Assembly (NCBI GenBank): GCA_002224055.1
Contig: AZLU01000167.1
Span: 1 to 64,000 of the forward strand
Source: Pezizomycotina sp. ARF18
Taxonomy: Eukaryota; Ascomycota
DNA: 64,000 nt
Reading direction: 5' to 3'
In this document: positions 23,852 to 32,823 of the stretch, in pieces
Layout of the letters: the number at the start of each line of letters is the position of its first letter
Numbering within the stretch: position 1 is the first letter of the stretch
Translations under genes and position numbers: made by a program
Notes under the pieces: generated by a model
Seen by the model: the letters and a program-made list of their open reading frames with translations, nothing else
Told to the model about the DNA's origin: nothing
The model's database searches: none

Positions 23852-26205
23852 TCAAAGCCATCGCCTCCTCCGTAACCTACCGCCTTCCCTCCCATCGCAC
23901 TCGACCAACATGAGACAACCTTTCTCCCCTTCGAAGTAAGTAATTTCCCCAATGTCCCACGGCATCAACATCCTCGGCTCGCCCTTCCCGTATCTAATCG
24001 CTAACCGCCACCTCAGCGTCTCTCCGTCCCGCACTTCCGTGCGCCGAAATTTCAGGACGAGCGTTTTCATACTCGGCATGGCTCCGAATAGCTGGATATG
24101 CGGGTACTCCATGAGCGACGGGGAGCGCACGTCCGGCTCGAAGTGAATTTCGGGTGTAGTGCTGGTAGCGGTGGAGAAGTCCTCACACACTCTCTCGAGT
24201 AGTATCAGCGGCGACGGACCAATGCGTAGTTCCAGATCCAGCTTTAACGTGGGCACTATCCTGCGAGCCAGTACCGGCCAGCGAGCCAGTTACCAAGACA
24301 ACGGTAGCTGCCATATAAAAATAAATAAATAAATAGCCATTCCGGGCATTATCGTGGCTCCGGGCCTCCTATATACATACATCCCAACAAAAAGCTTATC
24401 GATTACATATATTATAATCAATAGAACTCTATTTTATCAACATATTAAACAATACTAACGCGCTTAGACATTACCATAGCCAGTCAACTACCGTATTCGA
24501 GCCTAACGCCCGAGCAAAGGAAGCACGCCTAACGGAAGCCCTTAATAGCTATCGCGCCGGAAATAGACTGTCTCTCAACAAAACGGCATTATTTTATAGG
24601 GTCCCCCCTTTAACTTTAAAGCACCGGAATAAAGGACGCCCGTATAAAGTCCCCTTACAGAAGCAGCCCCAGCTATAGCTCCTTACCGACGCCACCGAGA
24701 GTACTATCGAGGCCTAATATACTAAATTATATAGCTAGGGCTTTCCTATACGCTATAATATACTACGTTATATAGCCGGAGAGCTAGCTGGCGGCGCCCG
24801 GATTAGTAAAAACTAGCCGAAGTATAGATTATAAGGATCCCCCTTCAGTTTAAGGCCTAGATCTAACGGATTTAGCTACCCCCGCGATAAGACTAACCTA
24901 GCACGGTATCTAACGACGCTAGAGAAGATATTATCGACTAAACCTAGGCTTTCGGCGCCTATTATATCCCTATTTAATAAGATTTATAAGGCTATAGCTA
25001 CGTCCTTTAAATAAGTAGATATATAAAAGGTAGAAAATATTAAGTTACGCGCCCGGAATAGGGATCGGAAGGCGGTAGAGCCCGGTAGCTATACGCATAT
25101 TAGTAAGGCTAAAGTATTAGATAATAGTAAGCTACTAGCGGGTATCGATACTATAAATATACGCGTTACTAGAGTAGAAAACGCGAAGTTACGGAAAGGC
25201 TATACAGAGTAGCTAGCGCGGGAGCTATATCTACGGGTAACGGCGGAGAAAGAGAAATAGGATAGAGAAAGAGGACTAGGGGCTAGAACCCTACCTATTA
25301 TTTATTTTACTATATAATTACTATATAATTTTAAATACGTAGTTAGTTAGGACCCTAGATAGTTCTTTCCATTACTCTTTCGTAGTTCTAGAGCCTTCGA
25401 TTATTATTTTTTACATATATATATGGAATTTTATGGTCATTTTAGTGTGGTCTTAGCATTTCTTGGCATAGCTGGCTCGCTGGCCGGTGCCGGCTCGCAG
25501 GCTAGTGCCCCACGTTATTGTCTTAGATTCGGTAGCGTACGGCAGAGTAACGGTAGTACGTTTTTAGAAAAGTCATACGCGCCGCGGTGTACGTGGACGT
25601 CCTGGAAAGATTTAAGCCATTTCCCTGCAACCCGTAGTACTAACTCCTCCGCATTTTTCAAACGGACTCGCCTTCTTCGTCGCCTCACTACTGAAAAAAT
25701 CGAGGGCACGGTTTATAAACGGATGAGCGGTATTTCTATCGAGGTTATTGGTCCGTATGTTACGCGATACGTCACTACCGTAGCACGGACAAGAAGGGTT
25801 TAAGAACGACGTCGCGTCCCTGCTGAAGCGTAGTAGACGATTGAGCGTTATCGGAGCGTGAGGGCGCCGTTGCACGGTTCGGTCGGTCGGTTCTCGGCGG
25901 TTTTATACCGGCCGTGTTCGCGACAATAAACCCAGGAGTATGGAAGAGTAAAGTCGATTCTGATACTGCGGAATAGGAGCGGTGTTGCGAGGGTGTTGAA
26001 CGCGCGGCAGGATAGGCGGAGGCAGCGGAGTGTTCGAGACGATGACTGAGAGAATATCTGAACGAGCAACTCCGTCGGTAAATATTAAATCTTGGGAGAT
26101 CTCCAGCGCGTTCGGCGGCAGGTTGACGCTGGTTTCGCCTTTGGGTCTTCGAGATTGAGAATACAGCCACGGCAGCAGAGGTGGAATCCCATATAACATC
26201 TGCAC
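23852..26205 (-). pseudogene. F-box-like family member 2, split by a DNA transposon
   Basis: The minus strand carries an intronless F-box from about 26081 (LPTELLVQIFSQ, then LRCLRLSCRAFNTLATPLLF) and the signature YCREHGRYKTAENRPTEPCN. A middle part follows (KWLKSFQDVHVHRGAYDFSK, NVLPLLCRTLPNLRQ), then an abrupt break at 25517. The protein resumes at 24246, on the far side of a 1.27-kb transposon, with LKLDLELRIGPSPLILLERV and continues to 23852 (MPSMKTLVLKFRRTEVRDGE). Compare paralog 28575-29687, where the uninterrupted text is MGCLRELYVDVEFRFETIEI. Besides the insertion there are frame changes upstream of the F-box and before the NVLP block, and the two sides of the insertion are one base out of register. 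The product cannot be made. Confidence 0.75.
24247..25515. mobile_element. pogo/Fot1-like DNA transposon, TA-flanked, RIP-like
   Basis: Terminal inverted repeats of about 45 nt: left starts ACGTGGGCACTATCCTGCGA, right is the reverse complement with one extra G and a few differences. TA dinucleotides flank both ends (24245-24246 and 25516-25517), the Tc1/mariner-pogo target duplication. The interior is TA-rich and depleted in CpA/TpG, consistent with RIP. Weak plus-strand coding resembles Fot1-type transposase: a helix-turn-helix-like NSYRAGNRLSLNKTALFYRV near 24540 and a basic ARNRDRKAVE region near 25060. At 1,269 bp it is shorter than full-length Fot1 elements (about 1.9 kb), so it is a truncated or non-autonomous, inactive copy lying in F-box member 2. 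Confidence 0.8.
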
Positions 26206-26899
26206 TGTTATAATTCTATTTGAAACTTCTCCTGTCGTCTGAAGATTGTTCGTGAGAAACTAGGGGTACGAGTGAAGATCAAAGAACAAAGAGAACCTCG
26301 AACAAAAAAAAAAAAAAAAAGAAAAAGAAAAAAAAAAAAGAAATGGAGGATCGCGGAGTACTTACTTACGTATTGCTTCTCGAAAATCAGTCTCGGCTCC
26401 CGAAGCGCCGGTCGGATACCTTAGAAAAACTAGAATCGAAGGCCATATACAAGCGGTGCAGGCAGTGAATCTACTGAGGCATCCCAGGCATCGTCTGAGG
26501 ACAATAGCTGCTTACTCTTGCCATCAGCGTAAAAATGTAGAAGATATCGGGGATAATTTTGTCCCGTTATAACGAAATCTTCTCCGCATTCAGTCTTCAT
26601 GTCAGCCTTGTTGACTGGGGGAAATGAGCTGAGGCTCAGTCAGAATGACTCAATTGAGATATCCTCCGGGATACTTAAACCTCAGCCTTTTCCTCCATCA
26701 ATCGCACCTGTCCGTGACTGCGCGATTACGCTGCCCCCACTGCTCTTTAACAGGACGCGTCGAATATACTTGCGGTTTTACGTGTCGCGAAGCATTCATC
26801 AATCTCACGGTTTAGCGTGTACAAATTTTTTTTATTTTTTTTTTACTCCGGGGTTACACTGGCAGATCGTTAGCAAACCCCATTTTTCAAATCCAGAAG
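26206..26899. other. intergenic, possible leader of next gene
   Basis: Poly-A tracts at about 26305-26340. An open frame from 26599 runs in a frame continuous with the F-box of the next gene but for one TAG; its protein (poor, with FFYFFF) is unconvincing. Confidence 0.3.
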
Positions 26900-27815
26900 A
26901 TGAATTGGAGCTTCACGTCCCCAGGCCCACGGGCTGCTAGCATCGAGGAACTCCGCAGGAGCTCTTCCTAGCCGTTTTCGACAAGGTAAGCAAACCCCCG
27001 CTTCAATCATCTTCAAGCACCCTATACTAATCTACCGGCCTCAAACAGCTTTCCAGCGCGACCTCTTAAACCTCCGCCTCGTCAGCCGCGCCTTAACCTC
27101 CGCTGCCTCCCCGTTGTCTTCCGCAACGTCCATCTGAAGCTCTGCCACCCCCGCCATGGCCCGCAACCTCCTGGTGCCTCTTCTGCGGCTACACACGTCC
27201 CATCCACTCCTGCGAAATAAACCTTCCGAACCGCGACTTCATCTTCGACCCGTACACCGTACCCGGCATCCGCTCCATCGAGCACAACCGCGAAAAATGG
27301 ATACCGCCGCACAAAGCGCACTGCTACCCAGCTTCATCCCGCTGGCGTGACAGCCGCGATACGGTGCTCATCAACAATATATCCGCGGCGACGTTATCTT
27401 CGATACGGGAGTTGGTAATAAGTCTACCGGAGCAGCACGACGTTCTCGGGTACGGTACGTCCGCGTTACACCTGGCGGATTACGTACTACCGCGGGTTAT
27501 GGAGGTGGCAGTAGTTTGGAGGCGGTGAGGGTGCAGTGTTATTTACGACAGGATACGCTGCATGTCACGCTGCATTTACTCGGTATGCTATGCCGATTGA
27601 GGGGGTTTAGTAGCGTAGACGTACACGTTAGGGTACACTACCAGCCCGAGACGTTTTACAATGGGGAAGTCGTGTCGAAATGCTTAGGGGTGCTGTGGGG
27701 TATAGCGTCGCTGGTGTTGCTGGTGAAGGCAGATAGTTGCCACGACGGGTTTAGGGGTGACGTGGCGGCGTTGGCGGCGCGTTCACCGGGCATAGTGCTT
27801 GACCGGAGTCTTTAA
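26900..27815 (+). pseudogene. F-box-like family member 3
   Basis: The ATG at 26900 opens MNWSFTSPGPRAASIEEL, and one frame step later PQELFLAVFDK completes an F-box first helix. A GTAAGC..AACAG intron (26986-27048, 63 nt) sits where the other family members have theirs. Then FQRDLLNLRLVSRALTSAAS, FRNVHLKLC, CGYTRPIHSCEINLPNRDFI, YGTSALHLADYVLPRVMEVA, and the C-terminal part LGMLCRLRGFSSVDVHVRVH to LAARSPGIVLDRSL (stop 27815). The closing half matches member 4 (28575-29687) segment by segment. The CxxHG signature is not clearly preserved. About four frame changes. Confidence 0.65.
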
Positions 27816-28574
27816 CTGTTGGCAACGGGGTGAGCGGGTGCCAGCTGTGCAGGAAAGGGGAGGATTTTGTGTGGTTTCCGGACCGCTGGGGAGCACGGGG
27901 GATTGGTTTCCGGCGGACCGGGGGTTTGGGCGTCGCCGACGAAGAGGCGGAGGAGGGCGAAGGGTGTATCGAACGTATATCCGAAGCTGCTCTTACTGAT
28001 GATACTTGTAGCATTGAATGGTCTCAACCCAGCTATTGACAAACCAGTACTCTCTTTAATTCTATTCGTAAATTTACTTTATATCAATCACGTTTTCCAA
28101 AAATGACAGACAGCTTTAAACACTATATCGCGATACATAACTTGTGTATTTATAATGTTCGTGACTTAGTGATTCTAGACTAGATTTGCGTAGCCTATGA
28201 CTATCTTTGCGTGGCGGAGCCTGCCTGCCAATCAATACTCGGAAGTTGGGGCTGCATTATTGCTATAAATGCGTCATCCAATCCAAGTAATCGTATTTAA
28301 AGATTGCAAAAGCCTCCTTTCCCATAACAATCTCTTGAAAGCCTCCTTTTTTTTTTTTTTTTTTTTCCTTTCTTCGTGATATCAATTGTAAGAGCAATCA
28401 TGGCCAAATATATATAAACAGGGATTCTTTTCCCGGATTCATTGTTGAGTTGAATTAATGGAAGTATCCCGAAGCATCGTTCTCAAGTACCATTGCAATT
28501 ACATAGTCTCACGAAGAAAACGGAATGCCGTATCGACATGCTCGTAGCGAGAGAGCAAGGCTCTCCTCGGCTAA
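27816..28574. other. intergenic with poly-T tract
   Basis: Poly-T of about 23 nt at 28346-28368. Overlapping open frames at 27750-28106 are out of family and lack protein character. Confidence 0.3.
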
Positions 28575-29687
28575 AAGGAAGCGGACGGCTCGAACTCCAT
28601 CCCCACGGAAGTTCACGTTCGCACTGAGCGGTGTGCTGAACTTCGAAGACATCATAAAATCTGGGCAGGTGCGGATAGTAAACCCGAACACGAAAAGTCG
28701 CGCTAGTACACCATCTCAAGAGCCGATGAGGCGAGCTCCGCTGGGCTCCTGCATCTACCGTACGAATTAACACTGGAAATATTCAGCTACGTCTGTTACC
28801 CTCCTCCTTTTCTTCAACAAACGATCCCATTGCTAACAATATCTCTCTTTGAACCAGCTTGAAAGACGCGACCTTCTCTCCCTCCGCTCCGTAAACCGCT
28901 TCTACCGCGACGTATCCTCCCCGTTCCTCTTCCGCAAAATCAGACTCTTCTACGATTCCTCGTACATATGGGATACTTCGATTCCCACCTACCGCACCTC
29001 AACGGAACGCAACCTTTCCCATTAAAACCTTCCAACATCGTTTCCTGGTGGTCGCGTCATCCCGGACAATGGTGCGAGAACGATCCTGTATTGCGCCCTA
29101 TCAATGCGATAATAAATAGCGAGCACGCACCGCCGAGCGTACTTACCTCCGCGACCGAATTGTCGATTGTATTACTCGAGCAGACGAATTACGCTCTATC
29201 CCGGCTCGGTATCTCGCTCATGTGTTTTGCGGATTACATTCTCCCCCGCATGTTCAAAGTGATGGGTTGTCTTCGGGAGTTATATGTCGACGTCGAATTT
29301 CGGTTCGAAACGATCGAGATCGTGCTTTATACGCTCAAAACGCTGTGCAGACTTGCCAGCTCGAACGACAGGGATATAGACGTCCACGTGCGACTCATAT
29401 ACGGCGACAATCTGACGTTTTATCATAAAGGAAATATAGTATCCGGTCCGAGTGAAGTAGTAGAAGCCCTAGAGGGGATTAAATCGCTAAGCTTGGAGGT
29501 GTATAAGAGCTGCGAGTATGATGGCTACGTGGAGAATCTTGCGAAGTTGGTAGAAAGGAGCCCGAAGATGGAATTGCCGGATGATTGGTGGAAGGTCCTC
29601 AAGTATGAGAAGGAGTCTAAGGTGTATAGCGTCGGTGCGCCGCTGAAGCGAGAGACTCAGCGCGATGGGTCTCCGAAATTTGAGTAG
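28575..29687 (+). CDS. F-box-like family member 4, long intact C-terminal exon
   Basis: In frame from 28575 with one TAG (at a probable former CAG in 'SR*YTISR'), the sequence reaches LLHLPYELTLEIFSYV, an F-box first helix at 28746. An intron ends at 28857 (branch TGCTAAC, acceptor ACCAG), then LERRDLLSLRSVNRFYRDVS and SPFLFRKIRLFYDSS. After a frame change near 28968 a single 239-codon frame gives FADYILPRMFKVMGCLRELY, VLYTLKTLCRLASSNDRDID, VHVRLIYG, EALEGIKSLSLEVYKSCEYD and NLAKLVERSPKMELPDDWWK. This is the best C-terminal template for the family: alternating leucine-rich segments with an 'ID-V-H-V' strand. The CxxHG signature region is not evident. It is the least damaged copy on the plus strand. 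Confidence 0.65.
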
Positions 29688-29689
29688 GA

Positions 29690-30060
29690 GGAGAAGGAGG
29701 AGGATGACTATTTTGGATGTAGATAGCAGTATAATTTACGGTTGCTGCTAGCTATTGGGCATGCCAAAGAGGCATAACAAATCTACAGGCATCGAGCTAA
29801 TACTTATATAGATAAGAAGGAAGGAATTTTAGCTAAAAATATCAAGGTCTTAGCTAAAAATATTAAGAGATTATAATAATAAGGCTCTACGAGCCGTTAA
29901 GGTAAATTATATATATTATATCGAGATTATAGTATCGTTAGTTTATTATATATAGTATCGTATATTCTCTTAGTTAGAATAGTTAGTTCTATAATTAAAT
30001 CTATAAGTTCGATCCCGTCCTATATTATTAGATATATTATAGATCTGCGCCAGCAGTTGC
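29690..30060. repeat. TA-rich, RIP-like repeat relic
   Basis: Abrupt switch to TA-rich DNA (TTATATATAGTATCG and similar) with strong loss of CpA/TpG while CpG remains, the RIP pattern also seen in the transposon at 24247. Contains TTAGCTAAAAATAT twice (about 29831 and 29854). No ends or coding recognised. Confidence 0.5.
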
Positions 30061-30339
30061 GGAAGACAATGTTTCGGAGCTGAACTCATGTAACTAGGCT
30101 TGAAAAAACGGCTAATCGCTACGCGACAGACCTGTTGAGGCCGTGCGCGCCTTATTTTGCGCAGTTAAAGCCGTGAAGTACATTTATTGACTCTTTCACT
30201 TCCGACGGTTATTTAAATATGAAAGGCCTTCTCGAGACTAGGACAAGGGCCATTGTGGTTTTCACATCAGTGTCCTCTAGTTTTGTTTCGCGATACTGCC
30301 TGTTGTTCGACAGCGGTTACGTCGTGGGAGCCCCCAGAA

Positions 30340-31669
30340 GGAAACGACACCGCAAGCGTCGGCTGCGGTGACTCAAGTTCTCGAGAAGCTCCTTCGGGAT
30401 GTTTTACTCGAGATTTTCGTCAACGTAAGTAACGCCTTTCATAACTTCAGTATCACTACACGCTTATTTATACAAAAAGGCTTTTGTTGGTTAATCCGAC
30501 ACGGTCGTGGTTTAGCTCCCACGACGGGGACTTAAGAAGGTTACGGCTCGTCAGCAAGCGATTTTCCGCAACGGCTACGCCGTACCTCTTCCAGCGACTA
30601 CGAATCTCGCTCATGGCGCCTAGTAATTACTCGTACTGCTCAGGGCATGGCTGGTATTTACCATCGCCGGGTCAACCCGGCAGCGAGCCCGCTAAGTCCT
30701 TGTAACTACAGCGAAAAATTCCCTCCCAGCTTTCACGAAATCCGCAACATCTGGCGCGCAAAAGCGACGTCCGCTGCGCTTCGTGTCCGTACCTCCCCAG
30801 CTCCACCGCCAAAATCTCTGGACACCTTCGGTCATCGCAGGACCTAACGACTGAATTCCTACTAGACCCCATCGTACAAGCTTTAAACAGCCATAGCGAT
30901 ATATTCATGTACGCCAGCGAGATCCGGGTATTTCATACCCAGCGACTGGTTTATGATCGCGAGGGGGGCAGTACGTTAGGAATCCCCGCGACGTAATACT
31001 CGGCTTCGCGCTCCGCGGGGGAACTTTTAAGGGTGCATTTAACATGCTCGGGGGTACGATACTACTGTCTGTCAAACTAAAAGCTAAATTGCGGAGGGTA
31101 TATGTACATCGACCTCCGACCAACGTGTAGGAAGGAGGAAGGCCCGCTGGATTATCCAACTCCCTTCGGACGTCTGTGACACTATTCGCTACCGGCGTAG
31201 ATATGCATGTCGCGCTAAACCTGCGGGAATTTACAGATGCAATGACCTCGACAAGTGTAGGGATACCAATCACTATCCGTCCTCCGTAACATATCATCGC
31301 TCACGCTATCCGTCCTTTTCACCTGCGGGAAGCGATCCGGTCGCCGTGGCGAGAGATATGGCCATGGAATTGGTGAACGTATGGACGCGGTGTCGTGAGA
31401 TTACGCAGGAAGGGAAGCGTAGTGATGGCGAGGTACCCGAGGCATAGTGACGGTGGCGCAGGGTACGGGAGGGTGGAGAATTTGTGGTATATCGGACCTC
31501 GGGATGGGGACACCCGTACCGGAAGGAAGGGGTTAGGTGGTTCGGTGCCGGGATGAGGAGGTTTGGGAGGTGCTTAAGAGGTATTTTTTACCACGGATAC
31601 ATTGAGACATTGAGACCACCCGGAAGACGCCCGGGGGGGGTTGATCCGGCGCGTGACGCGGATTTGTGA
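30340..31669 (+). pseudogene. F-box-like family member 5 (CxxHG signature)
   Basis: LEKLLRDVLLEIFVN closes at GTAAGT (30425), the family's intron position. After the intron follow DLRRLRLVSKRFSATATPYL, FQRLRISLM and the signature YCSGHGWYLPSPGQPGSEP, whose final Cys is not seen. Then EFLLDPIVQALNSHSDIFMY, and in another frame LRTSVTLFATGVDMHVALNL, the equivalent of 'TLKTLCRL....IDVHVRL' in member 4. The end near 31669 is approximate. Frame changes number at least four. A long minus-strand frame at 30905-31297 overlaps but is a shadow. Confidence 0.6.
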
Positions 31670-31674
31670 AACCT

Positions 31675-32020
31675 TGGTTATCCTAAGTCGTGTCACCTCG
31701 AGGGCCTTACTGCCGCGGCCAACGAAAAAGACAAGACGCTCATCGACCGGGAGGCCAGGAAGAAAGCCGCGGAAATGAAGGGGCTCGTGGAATCTCTCAT
31801 GAAGAAGAAGGACATCGCTTACAAAAGCTTTGAAAAAAATACTTTTTACAGCTGGATTGGATGCGTCGAGAAAACTAGTCGTCAGCATGCTGACCAAAGA
31901 TATAGCAAAAGAGAGGATGCTGCGAGCTGACAGCAACGAAGTTGAAGAGATCACGGCGCATATGCCTCGTTCTGCTTTCTTCGCCAACTTTGAGCTTTCG
32001 CTCAGGGCTACTTTCTTTCC
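31675..32020 (+). pseudogene. lysine-rich helical remnant, unrecognised
   Basis: One plus frame reads GLTAAANEKDKTLIDREARK and KKAAEMKGLVESLMKKKDIA, then after a change of frame at about 31830 AGLDASRKLVVSMLTKDIAK and NEVEEITAHMPRSAFFANFE to a stop near 32020. The charged, strongly helical character suggests a coiled coil. No F-box features, so it is probably separate from member 5. Start and family unknown. Confidence 0.35.
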
Positions 32021-32029
32021 TTAAAAAAA

Positions 32030-32640
32030 AAAGGGGAAAGAACGGTGTAAACGTCAGAAAAGAGACATTATACTGACAGGAACAATGATAACACATTCAT
32101 TTCCCTCCCATACCTCCGCTCATTAGGCAGCGATCCATTGGGTGTGAAAGGATTTCGAACCCAGCGGTCGGCCAGCTTTGTAGTTAAGGTAGACGGACGC
32201 CAGCGACATGGCCAGCCCGAACCAAGATAACCCTTCTGCGGCTGCGGCGTTCTTTTCAGGAACTTAACCCATCCGGTGATTCCAAACAAAAAGATAATAA
32301 TATACTGGAGGGCGGTATTTCACGTTCTGCTTGGTACGGTACGGCCGAGCGCGACGCAACCGACCGGCAACATAACGGCGGACACGCGCGAAACCGATCG
32401 AAGGCATCGTATCCGTAAGTACTTGGAGTATTTGGTATTAGGAGCCTTATTTATAAAGTAATAGCAATGTCAAGGGGAAAACGATTAGCATCTCATTCAT
32501 CGACGTCCGGGATCAATCAACGGGGGCTCACTTTGAACGGCGGTTAGGATAGAAAAGCGAGGACGAGCGAGACTTCGAGTTCGTATTGTTTCCCTTCCCT
32601 TCTGTTTTTGGTTATATTCGTTTGTTTTGTTTTTGTTTTA
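32030..32640. other. intergenic, no gene seen
   Basis: No supportable coding on either strand. Confidence 0.3.
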
Positions 32641-32733
32641 TTTATTTATTTATTTATTTATTTATCTATTTATTTAAAATAAAAATAAAAAATAAAAAAT
32701 AAAAAATAAAAATAAAAATAAAAAATAAAAAAT

Positions 32734-32783
<50 letters not shown>

Positions 32784-32790
32784 AAATAAA
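32636..32790. repeat. (TTTA)n / (AAAAAT)n low-complexity array
   Basis: A (TTTA)n tract to about 32676 passes directly into an A-rich array of AAAAAT/AAAAT units ending at about 32789, just downstream of the PITH stop. It could be a microsatellite grown from a poly-A tail or terminator region. Confidence 0.85.
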
Positions 32791-32823
32791 TTCAAGTTCC
32801 AGTTCAAGTTCGGACATTCTGGA

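Noticed and set aside
30000-30025. AGTTCGATCCCG resembling a B-box (tRNA or SINE)
   Set aside because: It lies in RIP-like TA-rich DNA with no A-box or cloverleaf; too short to support a SINE or tRNA.
30905-31297. 130-codon minus-strand frame
   Set aside because: It overlaps plus-strand text that matches the F-box-like family (LRTSVTLFATGVDMHVALNL), so it is a shadow frame.
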